Source: a virus. From it: DNA of 22,770 bases. The notes beneath the pieces were generated by a model that saw only the letters and a list, made by a program, of their open reading frames with translations, was not told the origin of the DNA and searched no databases. The stretch is from positions 1 through 22,770 of the IMG/VR virus record IMGVR_UViG_3300009418_000128. One strand, written 5' to 3'. This document shows, in pieces, positions 15,476 through 22,557 of the stretch. Positions within the stretch are counted from its first letter, which is position 1. The number at the start of each line of letters is the position of its first letter. The position numbers and the translations under genes are program-made.

Positions 15476-15973
15476 TCACGCAACTTTTTTTTCAGCCCTA
15501 ACATACCACTGTGCCAGGGCTTCCAGGCCACGGAAGAACGCCGTCTTGCGCGGCCGCTTACCGCCAACACCAGCAACCCGTATTCCCCGCTGATAACAAG
15601 CCACGTTATCAACCGCGTTTTTACACTCCCGTGATATCCCCAGCAAAATTGCAGTTGCCGCATCCATAAATTCACGAGCGCGGATTAACTGGCGTTCACT
15701 GATTTCCCGCCCGGCCTCACGCCGTATAGAATAGCCCGCGCCATACCGGATTCTGTGGCAGCGCGCATATTCTTCCGCTACGTTGTACTCATCCTGGCTA
15801 ATCAGCCGCCGCGCCCAGAGCCGGTCTAGGGGGTTGGTGGACAGAGTAACATCACCGCCTTTAACCGCCTCCAGGCGTTTTCTTTCATGCTCTGGCGTTG
15901 GGCCGTCCCGGTCCCGCGTCCTCTGGATGCGTCCGTTTGGCTCCCGCTGCCCGATTTTACGTTTACGCGCCAT
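15476..15973 (-). CDS. Basic conserved protein at the late-regulator position
   Basis: This 165-residue protein starts at ATG 15973, overlapping the upstream stop as TGATG. A TTG three bases earlier is an alternative. The first 40 residues are very basic (MARKRKIGQREPNGRIQRTR). A middle region, LDRLWARRLISQDEYNVAEE and YARCHRIRYGAGYS, looks helical, and the C-terminal region holds ECKNAVDNVACYQRGIRVAG. It is the last gene before a terminator and the late operon, where lambdoid phages keep their antiterminator Q. I recognise the general type from prophages, where it is annotated only as hypothetical. A role in late gene control is inferred from position and charge, with no motif proof. Confidence 0.6.
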   Translation of the reverse strand: MARKRKIGQREPNGRIQRTRDRDGPTPEHERKRLEAVKGGDVTLSTNPLDRLWARRLISQDEYNVAEEYARCHRIRYGAGYSIRREAGREISERQLIRAREFMDAATAILLGISRECKNAVDNVACYQRGIRVAGVGGKRPRKTAFFRGLEALAQWYVRAEKKVA

Positions 15974-16146
15974 CAATCTAAAACCCCCGCAATTTCCTTG
16001 ATCAGCTTCAACAGCATCCCTTGCGTGAGAGACACGTTTAATAGTTGTTTGCCGCCCATGAACACCGTCAGGTGGGGCCGCTGGTTTGCATCAGCTTTAG
16101 TTACTGACACATAATAAAGATGCCTAACGGCGGTTCGACGGGTCAT
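15973..16146 (-). CDS. 57-residue hypothetical protein
   Basis: This frame starts at ATG 16146, overlapping the upstream stop as ATGA, which suggests translational coupling. A start at 16173 would lie inside the upstream gene. The sequence contains RHLYYVSVTKADANQRPHL, then TVFMGGKQLLNVSLTQ and a final helical IKEIAGVLD. The strand-strand-helix pattern is consistent with a small single-domain protein. No family recognised. Confidence 0.6.
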   Translation of the reverse strand: MTRRTAVRHLYYVSVTKADANQRPHLTVFMGGKQLLNVSLTQGMLLKLIKEIAGVLD

Positions 16147-16454
16147 ATCAACGCCGTGTTCTGGCCGGTCCAAGAATCAAGTGATTTGCATTTTCTACAA
16201 ACGCGGTTTTTGTTCCCCACGGATTGAAAGTCACATCCACACATCAGGCATTGGCGTTCCTGCCAACTATCTGGCTCATCAGGCGGTGGCTTCTTATAAT
16301 ATATGTGCCGGTGCCGCCCTCTAATCTTTGACCACTTCACCTGCACCGCCGCCGCAGACCTATCCATGCGCTGGGCAACCTCTTCATGGCTCAATTTCAA
16401 ATGGCCCTTAAATTCCTCAAGTTGGTTGATTTCTTCAGCCGTCCATGTTTTCAT
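16143..16454 (-). CDS. SANT/Myb-like DNA-binding protein with zinc-knuckle tail
   Basis: This 103-residue protein has an excellent ribosome binding site (AAGGAGG six bases before ATG) inside the 3' end of the upstream gene, with a 20-base overlap. Residues 1-45 (WTAEEINQLEEFKGHLKLSH, then EVAQRMDRSAAAVQVKWSKI) match the W-T-x-E-E-x-x-x-L start and three-helix rhythm of SANT/Myb-like or GcrA-type domains. The C-terminus carries two CxxC pairs, CLMC at about 69-72 and CRKC at about 86-89, which should bind one zinc ion. I infer that it binds DNA, possibly to control early or middle transcription. No catalytic motif was seen. Confidence 0.65.
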   Translation of the reverse strand: MKTWTAEEINQLEEFKGHLKLSHEEVAQRMDRSAAAVQVKWSKIRGRHRHIYYKKPPPDEPDSWQERQCLMCGCDFQSVGNKNRVCRKCKSLDSWTGQNTALI

Positions 16455-17007
16455 TTTTAACCTCCTTTTGAATTGTTATAATTTCCGCGCCGCCAAACGC
16501 CCCGCGTATTCCGGCCACAGGCGTCTTACTCTCAAAGTATCCAACTATGCGGGCTACTTCCTTGAGCGTAATCACGCGCACACCATCACCGTCTTCAGAT
16601 TTGGAATAAGCAATTGCTTCAGGGGTACCTTGAAACAGCGCGTATGGATTGCCGTCATCATCACGCCAAGACGCCAATGGCTTGGGATCGACTACCGCTG
16701 CCCCCATTTCCTCGGCCTCGGCATCCATTGCCCGCCATCCCTTGATTAAAATATTGGCGCGCTTTTCCACGTCCTTGTGGTTGTCACTGTCGATGGCAGT
16801 GTTCAGCCGGTTCAAAGCTGATCCAAATCTGGTTGCCGTTTTCACTGATACCAACCTGGGCAATCTATCAACGCCCCATTTGGAATCCATCTGGGTTGCC
16901 ACTTCATCAAGCGGTTGCAACGAATAATATTGTGCCATTTTTCGCATAACTCCAAAGTCATCTGGATTGGTTAAACAATCTGGTTTGCGTGGATATCTTT
17001 TATTCAC
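16435..17007 (-). CDS. Conserved phage hypothetical protein
   Basis: This 190-residue protein probably starts at GTG 17007. ATG codons at 16947 (MRKMAQYYSL) and 16938 are alternatives. The core DSKWGVDRLPRLVSVKTATR, then FGSALNRLNTAIDSDNHKDVEK and IKGWRAMDAEAEEMG, is a helical pattern I remember in many prophage proteins next to replication genes, usually annotated as hypothetical. The second half contains DPKPLASWRDDDGNPYALFQ and VITLKEVARIVGY, which looks like a small mixed domain. Nothing points to a specific reaction. Confidence 0.65.
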   Translation of the reverse strand: MNKRYPRKPDCLTNPDDFGVMRKMAQYYSLQPLDEVATQMDSKWGVDRLPRLVSVKTATRFGSALNRLNTAIDSDNHKDVEKRANILIKGWRAMDAEAEEMGAAVVDPKPLASWRDDDGNPYALFQGTPEAIAYSKSEDGDGVRVITLKEVARIVGYFESKTPVAGIRGAFGGAEIITIQKEVKNENMDG

Positions 17008-17203
17008 CGATTTCTACTTTCAGGTTGTATTGCCAATACGAGCCGCTATCGCCATCGCCGCATAAAATTCACTCTTTGCGCCGTTTGCGCGCCGGTCCCA
17101 AACCGGTGCGCCAACAAGCGAATTTTATTAAGGCGATTGTTGGCATGGCGCAGCGTTTTTGCGCCATTGCTGCGCCATAAAAATAAGCTATTGGCGCAAA
17201 CAT
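17008..17203. other. Structured, repeat-rich intergenic segment, candidate replication origin
   Basis: This 196-base gap follows the primase-helicase gene. It holds a 10-bp perfect inverted repeat (ATGGCGCAGC at 17145-17154 with GCTGCGCCAT at 17169-17178) and a 9-bp one (ATAAAATTC at 17062-17070 with GAATTTTAT at 17120-17128). The latter encloses a nested hairpin (GCGC-CCGGT / ACCGG-GCGC, about 17087-17111). The hexamer TGCGCC or its complement GGCGCA occurs six times between 17077 and 17198. Such iterated sites and hairpins next to a replication gene are typical of origins. A structured RNA is the main alternative. No convincing long gene was found here. Confidence 0.45.
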
Positions 17204-19378
17204 TTAATTCGCAACCGTAGGTAGCTTTTCTAGGTCAACAGTCACGCACTTGCGCTGCTTTCTGTTCTCATTTTCATAGATTTCTTCGACCAAAACACCG
17301 CTCGCCAACCATGTTTTTATGATGTTCTTGGCATCAATTTCAGTTTTATTCAGAAAGGATTCTTTGATCAAATCACCCACATAATTTTTTGCTCTGGCCT
17401 GTGCGGACCATCTGGACCCGTCCTCGAATTGTTTGTGGATGGTTAATAGGACTTCACGAGCGGTTTCATTCGTAACCCCGTCGAAGGCGTCCGGTGGCTC
17501 CCACGGCTCCATCACGCCGACGTTATCCGATTCCGAGAATTGCTTGGCGTTGCCGATATCCTGGCTTTGCCGTTCCATCCATTGTGCGCCATCCGATGGC
17601 GGCGACATAGTAGCTTTGGCGTCGTCAATACGGACATACCAATACTTCCGGTCTAATTTTATGCCGAAAATTTCCGCTTCTTTTTCGGTCATCCCGGTAA
17701 GCGTCCTGGCGGACCTTACAGCGCCACTAAGGGCCGATGCCCCGCGTGCTTGGTTAATATCCCCGGCAGCGGCTACGGAACCGTTAGGCGGCTTCCTCAC
17801 ATGATGCACGAGGTCTATGGCGCAGCCAGTATCATGGGCGATCTGCCCGAAGATGTTCAGAACATCATCCATTTGCTTATTGTCGTTTTCTTCAGCGAAA
17901 TGGGATTTTATGAACGGATCAACGGATAGGACTTTGATGTCGTTTTGAATGATTTGTTCGCATAATTGGTCAACGTGGGGTGTGGCGATAATGCCGCCGC
18001 GCCCATCCCGTTCAGCGACGATCATTTTCGTATCACGCCCGCTGTCTAGGAACACGTTTCCGGCGATGGATTCTTTGGGCAGTTTAAAATATTGCTGGAT
18101 AGCCAGCATCCGCCGGATAAGTTCATCTTTCGGGTCTTCCAGATTATAGTGCCAGACTTTGCCTTGCCGGTGAACATCATCATGGGTCAGCTTGCGCCCC
18201 ACGGCGATGGCGGCGGCGTCGATCATCACGAGCGTTGTTTTGCCGGTGCCGCCTGGCGATATGGTGGCCGCAACGTAGGATTCAATCAGGTGGCGCCCAT
18301 AAATGAACTCGCGCGGGTCTATGTTCTTTGGGTCCAGATCATCCAGGGACATCGGCGTGGCGGTGATGACATTCTTATTATATTCAGCGGCGACGCGCTC
18401 GACCACTTGGTCCGGTGCTTCCACGCCCCACTTGGCGCGTGCGCCCTGTGTGGCCTTCAATACTTCCCGTTCCGTATCAGAATCAGTATATCCCGGTTGG
18501 GTGAAGTTGCGCGCCATCAGAATGATCTCAGAATCCGTTAAGCCGCGCGATACCCAATGCGCTACTACCCGGATCATTTTATTGTGCCACTCGCCCTCGC
18601 CGTCCATGATGGATGCGGTGAGTTCATCAACAGGCACGTTTTTATAAGTTGCGAGGTTGAGGCCGTTCCCAACAGCGCCCCCAACCCCGCTTTCCCCGCT
18701 CATTAGAACCGGGAATGCGTTGTACAATTCCACCGCGCCACAAGGCGCGCGTTCATCGTCATATTCAGTGCGGATCGTTACCAATTCGGCGACATACCCG
18801 CGTTCAATCTTTTTCGGCGATGGATAGGAAACGGTTCCGGCCAGCCGCATGATACGGCGGGGATCGATCACCCGGTCAGAGCCAAAGAAGTCAGCCATGC
18901 CGGTTTGAATGTCCGACCATGCCTTGAGGTTTATGGCGGGGTCTTCACGCTCCCAATAGCAATGCGCGCGGGTGTTCGGAGTCTTGCCGGTGGTGACGGA
19001 AAACGTATGCGGCAGCGGTGATGATTTTAGATTGTCAATGGATTGCTGGGTGTCATGGTCGGTGAAATTAACATAGGCGCAAAGTATGTCAGCATCTGTT
19101 GCAGCGGCGCCTGGAAAGATATCCGGGCTGCGCGGGTTGACTCCCACATATATATTGCTATCGGCGTTCTTTTGAACCGCGAAGTCGGCGGCTGCTTCCC
19201 TGTTGGTGATCTTGAAATATTCCCAAGACCAGGGGCGCTTGCCTTCGGGGTCTCCGATATCAATTTGGATATATGCGTCGGGATGGTCTATAGCGGCCCT
19301 CTCAAAGAGCCGCTCCAAATGTTTTAATATATCCGCCTTGTTTGCGTGAAGCCGTTCTTTGTTTATCATTACGTCCAT
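17204..19378 (-). CDS. Primase-helicase fusion (RepB-like primase domain with RepA/AAA_25-like helicase)
   Basis: This 724-residue replication protein starts at ATG 19378. Residues about 70-210 have a plasmid/phage primase-polymerase look (AYVNFTDHDTQQSIDNLKSS, FSVTTGKTPNTRAHCYWERE, DPRRIMRLAGTVSYPSP). About 248-320 resembles a PriCT-type linker domain (WHNKMIRVVAHWVSRGLTDS). The ATPase domain has Walker A GGTGKTT at 376-382, Walker B LSVDPF with Asp487, a HH pair in LVHH at 523-526, and GASALSGAVRSARTLT at 546-561, as in RepA-like hexameric helicases. The C-terminus (640-720) looks like a small winged-helix domain. It should unwind DNA and make primers at the phage fork. The SSB-like and nuclease genes lie just upstream. 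No truncation seen. Confidence 0.85.
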   Translation of the reverse strand: MDVMINKERLHANKADILKHLERLFERAAIDHPDAYIQIDIGDPEGKRPWSWEYFKITNREAAADFAVQKNADSNIYVGVNPRSPDIFPGAAATDADILCAYVNFTDHDTQQSIDNLKSSPLPHTFSVTTGKTPNTRAHCYWEREDPAINLKAWSDIQTGMADFFGSDRVIDPRRIMRLAGTVSYPSPKKIERGYVAELVTIRTEYDDERAPCGAVELYNAFPVLMSGESGVGGAVGNGLNLATYKNVPVDELTASIMDGEGEWHNKMIRVVAHWVSRGLTDSEIILMARNFTQPGYTDSDTEREVLKATQGARAKWGVEAPDQVVERVAAEYNKNVITATPMSLDDLDPKNIDPREFIYGRHLIESYVAATISPGGTGKTTLVMIDAAAIAVGRKLTHDDVHRQGKVWHYNLEDPKDELIRRMLAIQQYFKLPKESIAGNVFLDSGRDTKMIVAERDGRGGIIATPHVDQLCEQIIQNDIKVLSVDPFIKSHFAEENDNKQMDDVLNIFGQIAHDTGCAIDLVHHVRKPPNGSVAAAGDINQARGASALSGAVRSARTLTGMTEKEAEIFGIKLDRKYWYVRIDDAKATMSPPSDGAQWMERQSQDIGNAKQFSESDNVGVMEPWEPPDAFDGVTNETAREVLLTIHKQFEDGSRWSAQARAKNYVGDLIKESFLNKTEIDAKNIIKTWLASGVLVEEIYENENRKQRKCVTVDLEKLPTVAN

Positions 19379-19418
19379 CGTTCCGCGTCTCTGTTAGCTT
19401 GGGGGTATGGGGCGGTAC

Positions 19419-19449
19419 GAGGGGAGCCGGATGCACCCGGCTTCCCCTC
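19419..19449 (-). terminator. Strong hairpin between SSB-like and primase genes
   Basis: On the minus strand GAGGGG-A-AGCCGG pairs with CCGGCT-CCCCTC around a 6-base loop, 12 bp with one bulged base. There is no T-run on either strand. It lies in the 85-base gap before the primase-helicase gene, so it may set relative levels of the abundant SSB-like protein and the primase by mRNA processing or partial termination. Confidence 0.4.
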
Positions 19450-19463
19450 ACCCCGAAACGCTG

Positions 19464-20066
19464 CTAGACGAACTCGTCTTCAAGCTCGCCAATAGCGTCG
19501 GACGCGGTATTTGTAACCGGCGCGGGTGCCGGGGTTGAATTGCCGCCGCTCAATATCGGCAAATCGTCCTCGGATGGGCGCTTCACCCATTTGGTTATTT
19601 CCAACTTGGGTGCGTAGTTGGTGCCGTTTTTGCCGGTGATGGATGTGACGCCCGTGCATTTGACTACCGGCAGTTGGCCGTCCCCGGCTTTCCCGGATTC
19701 TTCATATTCGGCATAGATGGCTTTGATGGCGTTGGTGAAGGCGTTGGCGTTAGCCATAAGGCTTCGCACCCCATCCAACTGCTTTTTCGCATATACATGG
19801 ACTTTAAAACCCCGCTTGCAATCTTCGTGGGGCCTTTCGGCGGTGGTGGAAATATCATCGTCCGGCGTCCAGTACGGGGCGTTGTCTTTGAACATCAGCC
19901 AGCCGGTTTGGATGTTATCAAAGTCGACAATGGCCTGGAAATTTTCAACCTCTTTGTCACCGTCGTCGGTTTTCTTGTACCAGCGCCCGACCTGCGCGTT
20001 GAATTTCACATAAGGTAGCCAATCACCGCTATCTGTAGAATCTTCGTCATATCCGATATTGAGCAT
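19464..20066 (-). CDS. Probable single-stranded DNA-binding protein
   Basis: This 200-residue protein has a GGAGA site before ATG 20066. The N-terminal two thirds contain LPYVKFNAQVGRWYKK, QAIVDFDNIQTGWLMF and EDCKRGFKVHVYAKK, a beta-rich pattern I associate with phage proteins beside PD-(D/E)XK nucleases. The C-terminus is a Pro/Ala/Thr linker followed by the acidic tip AIGELEDEFV, like the acidic tails with which SSB and T7 gp2.5 recruit partners. Its position between a nuclease and a primase-helicase fits a DNA-coating role in replication and recombination. I cannot show an OB fold from sequence alone, so a recombination-annealing protein is a possible alternative. Confidence 0.6.
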   Translation of the reverse strand: MLNIGYDEDSTDSGDWLPYVKFNAQVGRWYKKTDDGDKEVENFQAIVDFDNIQTGWLMFKDNAPYWTPDDDISTTAERPHEDCKRGFKVHVYAKKQLDGVRSLMANANAFTNAIKAIYAEYEESGKAGDGQLPVVKCTGVTSITGKNGTNYAPKLEITKWVKRPSEDDLPILSGGNSTPAPAPVTNTASDAIGELEDEFV

Positions 20067-20132
20067 TTTCGTTTCTCCGTTACAAGTTCAGCCCTTTAAT
20101 TTTACATCCGGGGCCGTTATGGGATGTTTTGG

Positions 20133-20876
20133 CTAGTACCCAAAAACCTTCCGGCCTTGCTCGCGCGTGGCCGGGCTATTCCAATAAAATGAATCGTAGT
20201 TCGGGATCACAAAAGATCGCAGAACTTCAGGATCATCTGAAAGCGATAAAAACCGCTCGACGCGGATGGCCGTCTGGCGCACCTCTTCAAGGTCTTGTGT
20301 GCAATCTTCCAATTCATAGAAGCCCACCTTTTTGGGCGTCACATAGAGGAACTTCATGGCGTGGTTGCCCTTCGCCTTCTTGTATATAGCGCCCTGGCGC
20401 CGATCCGGCGCGGTGATGCAAGACGGCAAGCGCATGGTGGATTTTAGGTCGATTACCTCGCCCTTAGAATCCCAAGTGAAATCCGTATAACCCATGATTG
20501 GAAGCTGAACGCCGTCCAGTTTTATTTCGATGCGTTCTTGGGTTTGGGACGGCGGGCCGTAGTCCTTGAGGGCCTCCAACCCTTGTTCCACCATGGCCGG
20601 GATGTTGGCGCGCTCTTTATCGCGGGCCTCACCGTCAACGCCGAGCGCCGTAAGTTCATTAAACTTCTTTACCGCTTCCTCGGAGGGGTCCACAAATTCG
20701 TTACCCTGGAGGCCGACCTCAACCCCGAATTCAGTGGCGGTGCCGCGCGCCATTGCGGCGTTGGTCCCCTCACGGAATCGCGGCGGCAGATATACCATGC
20801 ACCAAAGTGCCATATCATTGATGGCTTTTTTAAGCGAACTATTGCTGTGGTGGTCTATATCGTGAAACCTTTTCAT
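20133..20876 (-). CDS. PD-(D/E)XK nuclease, Cas4/RecB-type exonuclease
   Basis: This 247-residue protein overlaps the resolvase gene by ATGA. Family motifs are in order: RGTATEFGVEVG near 44-55 (usual RGT..H, here Glu50 in place of His), GYTDF with Asp132, VIDLKST with Asp143 and Lys145, and QGAIYKK (Gln161, Tyr165), matching the QxxxY signature of Cas4/RecB/AddB-type nucleases. No iron-sulphur cysteine cluster is visible (Cys26, Cys153 and Cys192 are isolated). It probably resects DNA ends for phage recombination together with the SSB-like protein encoded next. Confidence 0.78.
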   Translation of the reverse strand: MKRFHDIDHHSNSSLKKAINDMALWCMVYLPPRFREGTNAAMARGTATEFGVEVGLQGNEFVDPSEEAVKKFNELTALGVDGEARDKERANIPAMVEQGLEALKDYGPPSQTQERIEIKLDGVQLPIMGYTDFTWDSKGEVIDLKSTMRLPSCITAPDRRQGAIYKKAKGNHAMKFLYVTPKKVGFYELEDCTQDLEEVRQTAIRVERFLSLSDDPEVLRSFVIPNYDSFYWNSPATREQGRKVFGY

Positions 20877-21307
20877 TGCTCACTACCCCACAACGCAATC
20901 AGCGCCGCTTCGGCGCGGCCATCATCTTTCACCCGCTTGAAAAAATGGCCGAACTTTGGAAACAGCCGCGTGGCCGTGGCGCGTGATGCGGCCTTATCCC
21001 GGCCCAGACTGAAATGCTTCTTCCAGCGGGCCGGGCTGACCGGCGTCCAGGGGATTTCCAACGCCGCCATTACGCCTTTTATGACGCCAACGCCTTGGCC
21101 AAAATTGAAGGCCGATTGACGGCCCATTCCGTGGGAGTTGACGGACTCTATATATGCGTGATCCGGGGTGAATTCATCGAACAGGTCCGCAATGGCCTTG
21201 GCATTCAATTCCCGGTCGATCACCGGCATATCGTGGATATCCAAAAATCCACATGGATATAGCAGCGCGATGGCGCCCGTCTTGCCGGGATCGATGGCGG
21301 CGATCAT
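20873..21307 (-). CDS. RuvC-like Holliday junction resolvase
   Basis: This is 144 residues from ATG 21307. A longer frame up to 21376 exists but the family opens with M-I-A-A-I-D-P-G, and this ATG is coupled to the stop of the 28-residue gene (TAATG). Catalytic acidic residues appear as Asp6 in AIDPGKTGA, Glu54 in AYIESV, and Asp128/Asp129 with Glu133 in KDDGRAEAALIALWG, the usual RNase-H-fold order. The middle MGRQSAFNFGQGVGVIKGV agrees with phage RuvC relatives. It should resolve branched DNA produced by recombination or replication before packaging. The length is near the 150-170 residues usual for the family. Confidence 0.85.
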   Translation of the reverse strand: MIAAIDPGKTGAIALLYPCGFLDIHDMPVIDRELNAKAIADLFDEFTPDHAYIESVNSHGMGRQSAFNFGQGVGVIKGVMAALEIPWTPVSPARWKKHFSLGRDKAASRATATRLFPKFGHFFKRVKDDGRAEAALIALWGSEQ

Positions 21308-21393
21308 TAAAATACTTTCGCGGAAACATAAACGAGCGCGGTCGCCGCTGTGCATACCGCAAAAATCACGGCCCAATCTTGGGCGCGGATCAC
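21307..21393 (-). CDS. 28-residue membrane microprotein
   Basis: A GTG at 21393 opens MIRAQDWAVIFAVCTAATAL plus VYVSAKVF and ends in TAA. A GGGGAG site (21402-21407) lies eight bases before the GTG. The start overlaps the stop of the upstream gene (GTGA) and the stop overlaps the resolvase start (TAATG), so the frame bridges two genes exactly. Residues about 7-24 are hydrophobic, enough for one membrane span. Function unknown. The resolvase start has no obvious binding site of its own, so translation of this frame may be needed for it. Confidence 0.55.
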   Translation of the reverse strand: MIRAQDWAVIFAVCTAATALVYVSAKVF

Positions 21394-21608
21394 AGCATCA
21401 TCTCCCCAGCGTCTATCCGGGCGAGCGGGTCTTTGAGCGGGTCTTTGTATGTTTCCGCGTCTAGCTTGGCGATTGCGGCATCAACCTTGGAAGCCGTGAC
21501 ATCACATTTACATTTCGCCGGTCGGCGCAACCTTTGCGGCAAGATGCCTGTAGCTAGCTGTCGAACAAGGCTTCGAGATATGAGTTGGTCAAGCTGTTCA
21601 TCGGTCAT
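21390..21608 (-). CDS. 72-residue hypothetical protein of the early operon
   Basis: ATG 21608 overlaps the stop of the cro-like gene (ATGA), with GAGGA eight bases upstream. The N-terminus MTDEQLDQLISRSLVRQLAT is helical. The middle has RLRRPAKCKCD, with two cysteines only, and the rest is Asp/Lys-rich. No family recognised. Its place directly behind cro suggests an early regulatory or host-takeover role, but this is inference. Confidence 0.6.
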   Translation of the reverse strand: MTDEQLDQLISRSLVRQLATGILPQRLRRPAKCKCDVTASKVDAAIAKLDAETYKDPLKDPLARIDAGEMML

Positions 21609-21802
21609 AATGAAGATTCCTCAAAAAAATCATTCGGGGTCACCGCGCCTTTTGACCATTGGGCTATTTTATTCATTTGAGCAGGGCGGGGGATGCGGTT
21701 CCTGTTAACCCAGTGGCGCATAGTTTGATCGCCACAGCCGAAATCCCTTGCGGCTTCGGCCACGGTCATTTGTTGTTTGGAAATGTATTTTGAAATAAGC
21801 AT
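21605..21802 (-). CDS. Cro-like helix-turn-helix regulator
   Basis: This is 65 residues from ATG 21802; a second ATG nine bases upstream (21811) would make 68. The upstream ATG overlaps the predicted -10 box, and the transcription start predicted from that box falls on the A of 21802, so a leaderless start is preferred. The helix-turn-helix is ISKQQMTVAEAARDFGCGDQ followed by TMRHWVNRNRIPRP, the form of YdaS/Cro-type proteins that turn W-x-x-x-x-x-I-P. It lies first in the early operon and downstream of the repressor gene. It probably binds the same operators as CI and blocks repressor synthesis or sets the early programme. Confidence 0.75.
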   Translation of the reverse strand: MLISKYISKQQMTVAEAARDFGCGDQTMRHWVNRNRIPRPAQMNKIAQWSKGAVTPNDFFEESSL

Positions 21803-21808
21803 GGCTGA

Positions 21809-21837
21809 CATCTAAACCGTTTTGGTTTAAGTGTCAA
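21809..21837 (-). promoter_or_regulatory. Predicted early promoter in front of cro
   Basis: On the minus strand a consensus -35 TTGACA (21837-21832), a 17-base spacer and TAGATG (21814-21809) form a promoter. The -10 is weak by the E. coli standard (three of six). The two operators described separately cover the -35 upstream edge and the spacer, so bound repressor should block it. This would drive the leftward early operon. Confidence 0.6.
21813..21829. promoter_or_regulatory. Operator site, TAAACC-N5-GGTTTA
   Basis: A 6-bp dyad with a 5-base centre (GTTTT) sits between the -35 and -10 of the early promoter. Its centre is 21 bp from that of the next site. It shares the AACC-N5-GGTT core with sites at 21836-21848 and 22579-22591 and is the longest-armed of the set. 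Confidence 0.7.
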
Positions 21838-21848
21838 CCATTTTGGTT
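21836..21848. promoter_or_regulatory. Operator site, AACC-N5-GGTT, at the -35 of the early promoter
   Basis: AACCATTTTGGTT overlaps the TTGACA hexamer by two bases. It is the exact reverse complement of the site at 22579-22591. Repressor or Cro binding here would occlude polymerase. Confidence 0.72.
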
Positions 21849-21855
21849 AAATTAC

Positions 21856-22530
21856 TTATTCTTTTTTATAGGAACCAACCACAATGGCTGTGATTTCAAT
21901 ATCATTGTTGCCGTCATCTCCGGGCTTAAACGGAATTGGCTTATGATCTGGATTGGTGCTAGCGGGAACCAAACTGCCTTGGCCGTAATCGTCAACAATA
22001 AATTCTTTTACCGTGGCTTCGATCATTCCTTGTTTGTCCTGGCGTTGGACAACCACCCTCTTGCCAATCGGCGGTAGTTCCGCTGTTGGATCGAATGGGC
22101 GGCAAATCAATATAACATTTGCAGGATATATTTTATTCATAGAGTCCCCGCGCACTTCCAAGCCAATTAAATGCGGATATCTATCATCATATATATTTAC
22201 TGAATATTGGTCAGAAAGCGGCCATTCCAAGGCTTCACGCCATTCCCCGGCCTGGACTGCGCCGATTACAATTATATGCCGCCGTTCGCTGTCTATTGGT
22301 TTGGCGGCATCACTGGTCACGTCAGATATATCTTTTTCGTCAAAAAGTAATTCAATCGCGGCTCGTCCCAGATGCGGGGCGAGCCTTGCGGCCCATTCCG
22401 CTGTTAATTTTCTATCCGCACGTTCCAGCCTTCCTATTTGTTGGCCGGATGTATTTGCCAACCCTGCAAGTGTTGTTTGGGATAGCCCCGCATCTTCACG
22501 AAATTGTTTCAGTCGGTTCATAACCTTCAT
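21856..22530 (-). CDS. CI-like repressor (HTH plus S24/LexA peptidase domain)
   Basis: This is 224 residues from ATG 22530; the ATG at 22521 (MNRLKQF) is equally plausible. Residues 4-65 are an HTH_3 domain (GLSQTTLAGLANTSGQQIGR is the recognition region). The C-terminal domain is S24 peptidase-like: cleavage site Ala94-Gly95 in AVQAGEW, catalytic Ser130 in VRGDSM and catalytic Lys175 in ATVKEF. RecA-stimulated self-cleavage would therefore be expected to trigger induction. It lies upstream of and in the same direction as cro, unlike lambda. Operators of the same family lie on both sides of the gene, so it probably controls leftward and rightward early transcription and its own. Confidence 0.92.
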   Translation of the reverse strand: MKVMNRLKQFREDAGLSQTTLAGLANTSGQQIGRLERADRKLTAEWAARLAPHLGRAAIELLFDEKDISDVTSDAAKPIDSERRHIIVIGAVQAGEWREALEWPLSDQYSVNIYDDRYPHLIGLEVRGDSMNKIYPANVILICRPFDPTAELPPIGKRVVVQRQDKQGMIEATVKEFIVDDYGQGSLVPASTNPDHKPIPFKPGDDGNNDIEITAIVVGSYKKE

Positions 22531-22557
22531 TTAATAACAAATATTTTAAAAGACAAC

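Noticed and set aside
20538-21119. Plus-strand 193-residue open frame opposite the nuclease and resolvase genes
   Set aside because: The opposite strand carries two proteins with intact catalytic motifs and this frame shows none.
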